Shown: positions 1-10,922 of the stretch, piece by piece | Position numbering within the stretch: the stretch's first letter is position 1 | Layout of the letters: each line of letters begins with the position of its first letter | DNA from: Oehlia diaphana | Lineage: Eukaryota > Glomeromycota > Glomeromycetes > Glomerales > Glomeraceae | Reading direction: 5' to 3' | DNA: 42,150 nucleotides | Assembly: GCA_003833135.1 (NCBI GenBank) | Contig: QZLH01000134.1 | Coordinates: forward strand, 1-42,150 | The notes under the pieces: generated by a model | The model's input: only the letters and a program-made list of their open reading frames with translations | Database searches by the model: none | Told to the model about the DNA's origin: nothing | Position numbers and translations under genes: made by a program

Positions 1-371
1 ATTTGTATTTTTCTTGTATCTTCCATTATAATAAAAAACTGAGTAAAATAAAATTAAAATTTTACTGCGGAATTGTTATGTTTTTTAATTTTTGAAGGAA
101 GAGTTTGTTTTTCGAAAATTAGTAATTTTTTATATAGTACTTTACCCATGTTTGATTTAATTATTTGACGGTACACCCTAACCAAACATGGTTGACTGAC
201 CGCTGATCAATTTTTTTTTTACCAATCATATAAGGGCACATTTTGCGTCCGACCAAGGGCTAAGTTATTTGTGATCAACTTTGAAACTTGTAATACTTCA
301 TATCCAAACTAATAAAGACGTTTAATAAAAAGACAATTTTTTAAGGAAATTTTAGATATAACTATACAATA
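1..371. other. A/T-rich 5' flank of the kinase gene
   Basis: No open frame or recognisable element is seen. This stretch would contain the promoter and 5' UTR of the kinase gene that I start at 372. A run of A/T-rich DNA around 205-245 lies just before a slightly more G/C-rich patch. No clear TATA box is placed well enough to call. Confidence 0.4.
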
Positions 372-3300
372 ATGAGTCAAGGTAAAAAGAATATAGCATG
401 AATATTTAATAAAAATTAGAATTATTCTAAAGTTATTAAAACAAATTTCAATATAATAAAAAACAATTTAAAGGAAGTAGCACTGAGGAATCTGAATATA
501 GTACTGAAAAACTTAGACGTAAATATGATATACTAAATAATTTGAAACGCTATTAAAATTCTTAATCATTATTATGTAAAACTAACTAAAATTATTTTAG
601 ATCGCTTACTTCGTACAATTCGTAAGTTAATAGTTATTCTATAATTAGAATAATAATGGAATTACTTATTTTTGTCATATTCTGTATACCTAAATAATTA
701 TTTGATGATTAATTTTTTACTGTATTTAACATAATATTTAAACTAACTTAACTCTTCATTTAAAAAATTATTTAATAGATCGTAAGTTATAAGTTATTTA
801 TTTAATTCTATTATTGTTATAATATTTACATATAATTTAAACTATCTAATTTCTTTATTTAAAAAATTATTAAATAATATAGGGTGTAAGTTATTTATTT
901 AATTCTATTATTACTTAATGTTATAATATTTACATATAATTTAAACTAACTAAATTCTTTATTTAATAGATCGTAAGTTATAAGTTATTTATTTAATTCT
1001 ATTATTACTTATTGTTATAATATTTACATATAATTTAAACTAACTAAATTCTTTATTTAATAGATCGTAAGTTATAAGTTTATTTATTTGATTCTATTAT
1101 TACTTATTGTTATAATATTTACATTTAATTTAAACTAACTAAATTCATTATTTAATAGATCGTAAGTTATAAGTTATTTGTTTGATTCTATTATTACTTA
1201 TTGTTATAATATTTACATATAATTTAAACTAACTAAATCTTTATTTAAAAATTATTTTGTAATTTCTTTTAGTTCGTGAGTATCATTACATAATTGTATA
1301 ATATTTGCATATAATTTAAACTAACTATTTTCTTTATATAAAAAATTATTAAATAATATAGCGGGTAAGTTATTTATTTAATCTATTATTACTTATTGTT
1401 ATATAATTTAAACTAACTAAATTCTTTATTTAATAGAATGTAAGTTATAAATTATTTATTTTTACTTATATTATAATATCCTTTAAACTAACTAAATTCT
1501 TTATTTAATAGGCGGTAAGTTATAAGTTATTTAATTATATACATGATATTAACATGTAATTAAATTAACCGAATTCTTATTAAAAATTATTGATAATATA
1601 GTTAGTAAGTTACTATCTAATTCTATAATTTACATAATATTAACATAATTTTAAACTAACTAAATTCTTCATTTAATAGATCGTAAGTTATCTAATTCCA
1701 TTATTACATATTTTTATTATATAATATTGGCATATACTAATTTAAACTAAATTTTTTATTTATAAAATTGTGTAATAATATAGCTTGTAAGTTATTTATT
1801 TAATTCTATTATTACATGGTTATATAATATTGCATATAATTTAATCGATTAAATCCTTTAAAAAATTATTTGATATTTATTTAGTTAGTAAGTCATAAAT
1901 CATTATTTAATTCTATTATTTCATATCTATATAATATTTGCATATAATTTAAATTAACTAAATTCTTTTTATTTAAAAAAATTATTCAATAATATATAAT
2001 GTATATAGCTTGTAAGTTATCTATTTAATTCTATTATTACTTATTTATATAATATTAGTTTATAATTTGAACTAATTAGTTTTTTATCTAAAAAATTATT
2101 TAATAATATAGCTCGTAAGTTATTTGTTCTATTCTTTCAGTATATTTATATAATATTGATATTTAATTTAATTCTTTATCTAAAAAAAATATTTTATGAT
2201 ATAGCAAGTAAGTTACTTATTTAATTCTATTGTAATATTAACGTAATTTAAATTAACTAAAATCTTTATTTAAAAAATTATTTATATATAGGGAGTAAGT
2301 TATTTTTATTACAACATTTATGTAATGTTTATTTTCAGCTTTATTTACTAAATTCTTCATTTGAAAAACTTAAAAAAAACTTAGATTCTTGTAAGTTAAC
2401 TTTATTAGTATATTCATGTAATAATAATTCTAGTTTAATTAATTAAACTCTATTTAAAAATTTCTGATACTTTAGTTGGTAAGTTAATTTTTACATAGTA
2501 TATTATATAAATACTATATTATATAAATACTAAGATTTTAATTTTAATATATTCCTAATTAAATTTTAGAGTAAGTATTAATTTTATTTTTTCTTCTTTA
2601 ATTTTAACAATAATAAAATAATTTCTAATTATTTATAGATATGAAGAAAAAAGTGGAAATACAATTTTAGATAAATTTATTTCTGAAAGAAAATTAAAAT
2701 GGATTTCTTATAATGAATTTAAAAATGTTGAATATCTTGATAAAGGAGGATACAGTATTGTATATAAAGCCATTTGGTTAGATAGAAATCGAAATAATCA
2801 AAACAAAGAAGTAGTTCTTAAATGTCTCAATAATTTGAATGAAAATTTAGATGAATTTTTAAATGAAGTATGATAATTATTGTTAATGTTTTTAAATTTA
2901 TTTATTTATTTATACTAATTACATATTTCTAATTTTGTGGAAGTATCATGAAAATTGTTTGAATTCAAATGAAATTATTAGTTTATATGGATTTACAAAA
3001 TTGCCATATAATTTGAATTATATGGTAGTATTGGATTATGCAAATAAAGGTAATTTAAGAAGAAATTTAACTAAAGTAATTAAAAATACTTGGAAACAAA
3101 ATTTATGTATGTTGTATAAAATTATTTCTGGGCTTCATGAAATACATGAATTAAATCTTATTCACTGTGATTTACATGATGGCAATATTTTATATCACAA
3201 CAATGAAAAGGATAAAGAGGATTTAGAAAATGATGATAATAATTTAGTTTTTATTAGTGATTTAGGATTATGCCAACCTGTAAAATCTTCTTTAAAAAAA

Positions 3301-3789
3301 GATGATATTTATGGAGTCATGCCATTTATGGCACCTGAAATTTTAAGAGGCAAACCTTATACTCCAGCTAGTGATATATATAGTTTTTCTATGATTATGT
3401 GGGAATTTACATCTGGAGTTCCACCATTTAATGATAGAGCACATGATCTTCAACTTAGTTTAAGTATTTGTAGAGGTGAACGCCCTAAAATTATTGAAAA
3501 TACTCCACAATGTTATATAGATTTAATGAAAAAATGTTGGGATAAAGATCCATCAAAAAGGCCATCTGCATCAGAAGTGAAATATGTTATTGAAAATTGG
3601 ATTTTCCGTCCTGATTATGATGAAGAAATTAATGAAGTAAAAAGCAATATTATGGAATTTACAGATGCACCGATTGAGAATAATAATCTTTCTACTGAAT
3701 CTCATCCACAAGCATATTATACAAGTCGCTTACTTAATTTTACTAGTGAAGAATTGAATGAAATTCTCAAAAGCGAAGATTTGAATTAA
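372..3789 (+). CDS. Tyrosine-kinase-like (TKL) protein kinase, N-terminus encoded by an array of micro-exons
   Basis: Inferred spliced gene; cytosolic Ser/Thr or dual-specificity kinase of the type expanded in Rhizophagus. Proposed exons: 372-381, 474-518, 601-621, twenty micro-exons between 779 and 2570 (see the repeat entry), 2639-2867 and 2944-3789. The total is 1212 nt, 403 codons plus TAA, with no stop in frame. The kinase domain is clear: glycine loop LDKGGYSIVYKA (about residues 79-90), lysine in VVLK (107), catalytic HCDLHDGN (from about 196), DLG in place of DFG (228-230), APE (252-254), and a C-lobe with DIYSFSMIMWE and RPSASEV. The start ATG is chosen because it carries phase 1 through every 3-nt exon and a 1-nt exon (2570) corrects it to the phase the kinase exon needs. 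The first two introns (382-473, 519-600) have weaker signals and are the least certain part. The acceptor before 2944 is also odd: the AG used removes two codons (W,K) that relatives usually keep. Kinase exons are near certain; the upstream exons are inference. Confidence 0.75.
601..2638 (+). repeat. Tandem array of intron-like units separated by 3-nt micro-exons
   Basis: Units of about 70-120 bp repeat about 20 times. Each begins GTAAGT (once GTGAGT), usually carries a branch-point-like CTAAC or CTAAT near its end, and ends in TAG. Between TAG and the next GTAAG lie exactly 3 nt in 18 cases: 779 ATC, 883 GGT, 970 ATC, 1064 ATC, 1159 ATC, 1273 TTC, 1362 CGG, 1437 AAT, 1512 GCG, 1602 TTA, 1680 ATC, 1784 CTT, 1885 TTA, 2009 CTT, 2112 CTC, 2205 CAA, 2292 GGA, 2476 TTG. 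Position 2385-2390 holds 6 nt (ATTCTT) and 2570 a single A. Units near 970-1240 are almost identical (recent copies); later ones have diverged strongly in the body but keep both splice motifs. Intron lengths (157,101,84,91,92,111,86,72,72,87,75,101,98,121,100,90,84,90,85,91,68) show no multiple-of-three rule, while the small exons do. Alternative reading: a minisatellite inside one 2-kb intron. Confidence 0.85.
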
Positions 3790-3825
3790 TTTATGATATG
3801 AAGTCATTAGGTATGTAATATAGTA
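3781..3825 (+). other. Frameshifted relic of the kinase C-terminus
   Basis: Just past the stop at 3787-3789 the sequence reads IYDMKSLG in another frame, followed by GTATGT, a good 5' splice site. Related kinases commonly end with a similar short tail. I infer that a small indel near 3785 created the present stop, so this protein is probably a few residues shorter than its relatives. Low certainty. Confidence 0.3.
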
Positions 3826-3999
3826 TAATAATTTGCATTTTATTTTATGTGTTATTAATTTATTTATTTTAATCATTTTATATATTAAAACTGATGAAAT
3901 TTATTAAATATTTGTGAATTCTTTTTTGAAATTTTTTTTAAGTCATATTTAATATTATGATTTATTCGACAGAAATTATTCTTCTTTATTTTATTTTAT

Positions 4000-4143
4000 T
4001 AGAATTATTTAAACACTAAGATTAGAGTAGTAAATATTTTACAAGTTTCTTGGTTTGTAATTTAAATAATTATTAGAAATATTTAAACACCAAGATTAGA
4101 GTAGTAAATATTTACAAATTTCTTAGTTTGTAATTTAATAATT
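4000..4143. repeat. Direct duplication, two copies of about 74 bp
   Basis: Copy 1 (about 4000-4072) and copy 2 (about 4073-4143) share ATTTAAACAC, then AAGATTAGAGTAGTAAATAT, then TTTGTAATTTAA, with few differences. The spacing of the shared AAACAC is 74 bp (4011 and 4085). This is a simple tandem duplication in the 3' flank of the kinase gene. Confidence 0.8.
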
Positions 4144-4204
4144 CTTTTTTTCATAACTTATCCAATTATTAAATATAAATTATCAAATTTTATTTTATTT
4201 ATAA

Positions 4205-4612
4205 TAACATTCAAAATTACAATATATGTATTTGAATTGAAAAGTTTTAACTGAACATGGTGCTATACATGATATATTTTTACAGGATGTAAAATATTGC
4301 ATTAATATGATGGTCTCCATTTCAGATTGTAACTCCCACAAGTACCAATCTACTTTTTCTTTTAAAAGTCTTTCTAAATTTTTATATCATTATTTGTAAG
4401 AATCCTTGATCGTCCTCGTAATGATAATAAATCTTCACACATCCATATTTGCGATGATTTTGGCAAATGTAAAATTTATAATCGGACAAATTTAACCATT
4501 CATTATTTAAAAAATACATATATAATATTGAATGGGGCGATGAGGGAGTAGCTATATCGGTCACAGGACCGAATGGTAGGATAAAAATGAACCACGTAGT
4601 TGTCATTTTCAC
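4205..4612 (-). pseudogene. Decayed transposase N-terminal region, IS630/Tc1-mariner-like
   Basis: Read on the minus strand, 4612-4382 is open for 76 codons. After a one-base shift near 4375 a second open stretch continues for about 60 codons to about 4205. The second stretch contains the segment LERLLKEKVDWYLWELQSEM. A block of the form 'LLKEKVDWYL-EL--EME' after a helix-turn-helix region is, as I recall it, characteristic of IS630/Tc1-mariner-like transposases abundant in Rhizophagus. The DDE catalytic part is missing, so the copy is inactive. Family assignment is from memory of the motif; the frameshift and missing C-terminus are seen directly. Confidence 0.45.
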
Positions 4613-4619
4613 AATTAAT

Positions 4620-6557
4620 GAAGGTCCCTGTAATCGATATAGTGTTATCGTTCTGACATTTTGATCATGCTTTTTTTAACTTTCTATGGATTTCATTTTT
4701 ATGCTATTTTTAATCCACTTTTATAAGGTTATATTTAAGTTTTTCCTATAAAATATTCACTTACACCATATTTTTTTACTTCACTTTATTATTAATCATG
4801 TATTGTCACTATGCCTAATAAAAATGTCGGTCTATGAAAACCTGCATGTTCCTATTGGGCTGGACGATAACAACATTTATGTAATAAAATTATAAACATT
4901 TAAAATAAAAAGATAATAAAAATAATGCACATATAAAATGCATTAAATAAAAAAAAAGTAATACTGAAATATGATGAAATCTTAAATGCTCTATGTCATT
5001 TATATTGTTGAATTTTGGCTGAAATTAAAAGAAAATCTTGGCCAAAATTAACAAAATCCGGCAATCTTCTACAGTAAACAATCTTTAGCGTTAGTTGGCG
5101 GTAAATTTTCTTCCATAAGGGATATTGGGAATGGCTTAATTTTTTGTTGGATCGAACCCATTGGACTAAATATGTCTAAACTATTAGGTAAGGAAGAGGT
5201 AAGAAAAAATTTTTTGTTGTTTCTTTCGCCAATTATGTTCTTCTTAAATTCTTTAGTTAATTGACTTCTTGGATTTTAAAGACAGCAAACAGGCTGTTTT
5301 TTTATTTCTTTTTTCCATTTCTCTACCTAATTACAACTTCTTCAAATATTTAAATTTTTTTTATAACTTTTAACATACCTCTTAAACTCAAAAATCGGTT
5401 AATGTCACGAGAAAGACATAGGAACAGATCGAATTTTTTAAAAAATTCATAATGATACGAACAATTACGAATGTTTCTGCTAAATATAGACTATTCAACT
5501 ATAAACTTCGAAACAACGTTCATTTTTATTCTTGCGCAGAAAAATTACTTTAATTTCTTTGACCAGATTAAAACTGACTTAAAGACAACTTATTAAGGAA
5601 TAAAATAATAAAAATTAAGACTTAAAGTGAGTAATATAAGGAATTTTGTGGTAATATAAGTTAAAAAATGATATTCTCTCTTTTTTTTTTATTTTAATGC
5701 GCATAGTTCTTTGAAATCGAACCAACCAGATTGATACGTTCAGTGTTTTTATTCTTTTCACTAATTGTACTTTATTTAGATTCAGGACAAGTATTCTCAT
5801 TGAATTTTTTTTTATTAGACAGGACTCAACTTTAGCTTTTTGACATCATTAATTTTAGGATAACAATTAACTGAAATTATTGTTATTTATTCAAGTACAA
5901 TATAAAATTCGTCTACCGAGTTAGTTTACAAATACAACATAAACTGCTCTTTTTTAGAAAGAAATAGAAGTATCATGTATGATAAACTAGGAAACGAAAA
6001 GCGGAGCGAAAAAAAAGATAAAACTCAGTTTTGCGATTTCATTGGATGACGTTACGTGAGGACAGAGAAACTCACGTGACTCATAATGTCACTAATTAGT
6101 CTCGCAACTTTTAACTGAATAAAATTTATAAAATTTAAACATGATAAAATGGGTTGAATGTTATATTTAGTATCTGAATTTTAGTGATACTAACTTTTGA
6201 TGATGGAAGGCTTATTTATTCAATTTACTTTAAAATTAAACGCTATTTTCATCGTCATTTTAAACATAAACAACGTAAATAATTATTAGTATCTTTAAAT
6301 TTATAAATAGTAAATAATGTTTATAGTACCTCTTAATTGTAATGAATTGGAGATAGTATTCGTAAAGTCATGTGTTGAAATTTTGGTCGAAGCTTCACAC
6401 AGACCGAACTTTGGCTGAAATTTAACCAAAAGTCGCATGACCAAATTTTTGATTGACTAGTGCAATAGAAATAGAAAATCTATTTAATCCGTATTTTTTT
6501 TAGACATATTCCAATTTGTTTAAGATAAATTAAGTTATAAATACTAATACGGTAAAT
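4620..6557. other. Gene-free A/T-rich stretch
   Basis: No open frame with protein-like composition is seen on either strand. Two CACGTGA/ACGTGAG-type patches lie near 6050-6085. A weak imperfect inverted match (GTCATG...TTTTGGT at 6367 against ACCAAAAG...CATGACC at about 6440) may be a relic of a small inverted-repeat element. Nothing firmer can be supported. Confidence 0.4.
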
Positions 6558-6790
6558 TAAGAAAACTTACTTCATTTAAATATTTGTCTGACATATTCTG
6601 TGATCCATTTAACCTTTTCAAACAGAAAATTCATCTATAAAAGATTGTTTACTATTTCTTACATTATACATTGTATCCCTTATAAACTTATCAATATCGG
6701 GATTTCACTAGTCCATCCTCCCATTATTATATATAATTTTTGGTGTTTATTTCTTTATCTTAAATACTTGAATTTTGAAAATAGTCCGAT
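6558..6790 (-). pseudogene. Decayed kinase N-terminal fragment
   Basis: On the minus strand the sequence near 6715-6660 reads GGWTS, then after a one-base loss NPDIDKFIRDTM, and near 6620-6570 RLNGSQNMSDKYLNE followed by GTAAGT. These are the hallmark 'WTSGN-DIDKFI' block and the 'LK-LNGSQN---LNE' exon end of Rhizophagus TKL kinases, which here lie too close together: the intervening glycine loop is absent. The GTAAGT keeps the family's usual intron position. Frameshift and internal deletion make it a pseudogene. The long plus-strand open frame across the same bases is antisense to this relic and has no protein-like features. Confidence 0.6.
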
Positions 6791-6919
6791 GGAAACCGAA
6801 TTTAATAAATTATTTTACGTGGAAAAAAAAATGTATTTTTTTTCTTTCGTTTTGGAACGAAAAATATCTTTTAATTGTTACTTATTTTATTTTATTTTAA
6901 CCAAAAATAGAAATTAAAT

Positions 6920-9400
6920 TGATTTATCTACATTGTACATTATGCTGTACTCGTATTATTTATTATTTACCATGTTACTAAAATGATCAAAAGTAAAATT
7001 CCCAACCATCGATAAATTATTTTTTTCGTATCATATTTCTTCCTATGCATGATGTATCTGCCTTCTGCGTTATTATTATTTGCTGGAATTTCTTACAAAA
7101 ACTTAAATAAATAAAAAGTTCTTAAAATACTAAATTTATAAACAAAATCAATATGTAATATAATACCATAATTACAACATAATTTGTCAGTGTTTCGACT
7201 TTCGATTTATCATAATTATTATTGTTTCATTTTGATCCATAGTTTGATCCATGTAGATTACAAAATATGAACACAACAAATTAGCAACTTATTTTTGAAA
7301 ACGAATTTTAATTACAAACAAAAAAAAAACGGAGAATAGTTTCGTGGATATACAATGTAATTTTAAAATAAGAGTTATCGAAAACACGTAAACGCTAAGT
7401 TTGTAAGAGGAATACTTGATTTATATTTTATAACGAATTTGGGTTTAAAACTTTGACAATTCAATATCATTTTTAGGTGAATGATGATAACAAATATCTT
7501 ATTATGAGTAAAGACCTAGAACTAAAATACATATTAAATTGTGGAATGATTGACATACTATTAATTGTGGAGTACCTTCCCTTGAATAATTGAAAATAAT
7601 GTCTTCTGCGCCATAAAGATACCAAATAATATTAAAAATTAATAAAAGTAAAAAACTTATTATTAAATTTGCATTTTTATGGTTAACTTTTAAACTTTGT
7701 AAGGTACACTTTTTTTAAACCATGTCACGAACGAATTTTCTTTATTTTTAGTTACGATTAATCCAATAATTTCGTTTAATTTAATTCAATAATTAATTGG
7801 AGTAATTGGATGTGCAGTGTGCACTTACAAATTAGGCACGATAGAAGAACAAAAACAGAAAATTTAAAACACGTGCGCACATCCTGTGCGACAGTAGATT
7901 TTCTTATATACAGTGTTTTCTACAAAAAAAAAAAAAAAAAAAAAATATTCTTCTCTCATATTGGAAATTAGCTCCACTTATTGGATTGATTGGAGTTAAT
8001 GTAGAATTACGTGAAAATTCTCATTTTGGTATATTAAAAGATCTACTTAAAAGCTGTAAAGGAGATTAGAACTTGTGCAATAAAGAGTAGCCATGATCCA
8101 GGCGGATTTACAGTTAACGAAATAACAGAAATGCGCTATTTAAAATGATAATAAATAAAGGGCTCACAAAGGTAAAGTTTTTAACCGAGCCAAAATGTAT
8201 TACAAGTAATTTCTAACAATACTAGAAGAAACAAATGAGAGAATTTGCGATTAGAATTCTTCCAATTAGTATAAATTTATTCGCTATTTTTGTAAATATT
8301 ATAAAAATTTAGTATAGAGAAGGTCTTCAGTTTGGAATCATTTTAGTTATCCCAAACTCATGTAGTTCATGTCAAGAGAGGAAGGTAGAGTAGTTTCATT
8401 TTCATAAAATTGGTATAACTTTATTAACAATACTCGCATTACTTGCTAATTTACAGACAAGTATTTTTATCTACCAATCAAGACAAATGAGTTCACTCTC
8501 TTACATCATAGTGCATCACGCTTTTCCTTCTTCTCTCTTTCGATGTGATCTCAATGAAGGAAGTAGTTACTGACAAGTGACCATCAAGTTTCTTCTTGTA
8601 ACTCCTAAAGATCAAATCATTAAATTCAACTTTTCTTACACGTATCTCTTATATTAATTGATGCGTTCACGTTTTGAAGACTACTAGGCGTGTACTGGGT
8701 TGCTGTGATGGCTGTTAAGTTGATATACTGTTATAATCTAAATTTCTTTGGATTTTTGATTTTCAACAAAATGTTATGTATGATTGCAATTTCGAACATT
8801 ATTGGTTAGTATAAATATTTTACCTTTTTTATGTATATATACGTATTTTTTTAATTACTTTTTCTAAATTTGTTTGTCAATTGTACAAATTTTTCCTAGA
8901 TAGAATATTGAGATTGGGAAAGGTTTCACAACTCCGAGAGTTAAAGGCTTTCAGGCGACGACTTCAAATATTCTTATGTATTGTCACAATAATGAGGGAT
9001 CGCCATTTGTTGCTATATGGTCCGATTAAATTTCACGAGCAAGCGAGTTCCCTATGATACCGAATTTATTAAAAAAGACTCCAAGGAATGTAAGAGTCGC
9101 GTAAACGTATGAAATATGTTGGAAATATAATAGAATTTCAAAGGAGAGGATTTATATGGATAAATCGCCGGAGGGTAAAAGGATTAGAATAGAATTAATT
9201 GTTCTAGAATGGCTATGTAAAACGTTTATATAATAAAACCATCAAGGTATTTTTTGCAATTTATATTTGAATTATGCATATTCGTTTGTTTTTCTACGTG
9301 TGAAAATCGCCGGTATTAAAAAAGCTGGTTTATCGAAAGAGCGCAAATGATGGAGTAGTGATAGACTGACGGACTAATAAAATTTTTAAATTCACAACCG
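6920..9400. other. Long intergenic stretch with poly-A tract
   Basis: No gene is supported. A run of 23 A lies at 7924-7946, just after a short inverted motif GTGCGCAC/GTGCGAC (about 7870-7892). The piece 8930-9240 is somewhat richer in G+C than its flanks and might be old coding sequence, but I could not find a consistent frame. Confidence 0.4.
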
Positions 9401-9409
9401 TTAGCAATA

Positions 9410-10085
9410 ATGGCATTACATAACCTTTCTACGGTATGATCCTAAGAGTCAATGCTTTCAGTCAGCTTATTTACTGGAACCAAATGACTACAGTGAAATG
9501 GTCGTCTACATATACTGGATGTGTACTGTAACGATAATTACAGTATCTTAAAGGAGCAGAATACTAATAATATAGCTTTTACTGATAGGTGTATACAGGC
9601 GATGACAATAGATGAGATTTACTGTACTGAAGGATGGAAATTATGTCCTAGATGCAACGTTTATACATATTCATAATTAAGGGAGTTACTAGTATACGAC
9701 TATACGAAGATTGTGGAGGTAGATCTAGTTGGTCCCAGAAATTCAAATTCGATCGTCAATTTATAGCGGGACTACTGTAAGGGCAAATGAGCATATCAAT
9801 TTTATTAAAAGCGTTGGTAAAGTTAATATTTACAATTACGATGACCCTGTGGACATTCATTTATTGGAAAATCATGCAGAATAGCTGTATTAATCGGATT
9901 AATACTTGGTCTCATTTATTAGTGTTATTCATTTATTAGTGCTATTTTTTTTTGTATTTATTACCAACATCGTAAGAATAAACAATACATTATGATGTCA
10001 TTCGATGATTTTTCTTGTCCATTTATTTTTTATTTGGTATTTTTTAGTTATAAAAAATCCGGCTAATTATGAGGTTATTAAATAA
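9410..10085 (+). pseudogene. Pseudogene copy A of the tandem WSYG/membrane protein family
   Basis: Aligns by eye along its whole length with the open copies at 10923, 15240 and 16845. Recognisable pieces are CTTATTTACTGGAACCAAATGACTAC..., AGGATGGAAATTATGTCCTAGATGCAACG..., GTGGACATTCATTTATTGGAAAATC and the final GAGGTTATTAAATAA at 10071-10085. Many frameshifts, internal stops and deletions break it. About 68 bp of extra sequence (about 9992-10059) is inserted in the tail region and ends TTTTTTAG; it lacks a GTAAG-type start, so I do not call it an intron. The sequence before the ATG (AAATTCACAACC...AATAATG) still matches the other copies. It is the most decayed full-length member. Confidence 0.8.
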
Positions 10086-10852
10086 GTGTGATTGTGAAAA
10101 GTAATTCTCCTATTCATTTAATTTTATTTTTATTTTTTTTATTTTTTTAGTTATGACAAATTACAGAGAACGTAAAATTTGCATGACTTAATAAGATGTA
10201 GTATAATGTAGGTGTAAATGTATTTACGCGATAAAATTATTAATATAATTTAGAAAATAAATTATACATTTATATTATTTATATTTAAAAAAAGACATAT
10301 ATTACTAAATAACATATTGTGTCATCGTACGATTTTCGTTTAAAGACTACATTATTTTGTAATTAAGTACATCCTAAATAAGTTGTTTACCTATATAAAT
10401 AGTTGAATCATTGGATTAACTTAGTTAATTGACCTTCATCAAATATTTGAATACTCTCGAATATCTCTTCAATTGTATCATACATCTTTGTAAAAAAATC
10501 AATCTCAGTTTTAGGGGTGATCACGTTATATTTTTAATTACATCTGTTTGTCCAATCAAATAATTGTATTGAAGCATGCGAAAGCGATATTAATAATCTT
10601 GCAGGAGCTGGGAACACTTTAAAGTCGAATCCTTTTTTCGAGATGCACATTTCACTTAGAACAACTACCGTAGATATATAATCCTTCGTATAAGAACTTG
10701 TCTTATCATCAATTTGAGTGGATAATATCTATGTTACAAAACAGACACATTAGATAATAAGAAAACTTAACATTTCTACTCATGTTTAAAACATGATCTT
10801 GATCTTCATGTGAATCAACATGATCTTGCATCTACCGATCTACACATTTATT

Positions 10853-10922
10853 ATACGGTTGATCATTTTGCAACATTTGAGAACGTACCATTCTTTTTTT
10901 AAATTCAAAATTGTATGAAATA
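10853..10922 (+). promoter_or_regulatory. Conserved proximal promoter/5' UTR of copy B
   Basis: This stretch matches 15167-15239 upstream of copy D: TATACG, GATCATTTTG, AACATTTGAGAACG, ACCATT, AAATTCA, GAAATAATG. Conservation right up to the ATG suggests that the core promoter was duplicated with the gene. The initiation site itself cannot be seen. Confidence 0.45.

Noticed and set aside
601..2638. CRISPR-like array or centromeric satellite
   Set aside because: Units vary in length and have no constant spacer size; the fixed features are splice motifs, and the array is framed by coding exons of a eukaryotic gene.
5140..5175. Possible tRNA B-box (GGATCGAACCC)
   Set aside because: No A-box or foldable cloverleaf is found at the needed distance.
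6600..6917. 105-codon open frame on the plus strand
   Set aside because: It lies antisense to a decayed kinase fragment whose motifs and splice site are readable on the other strand.
9992..10059. Insertion in pseudogene copy A as a new intron
   Set aside because: It ends TTTTTTAG but lacks a GTAAG-type donor, and the host copy is already inactive.
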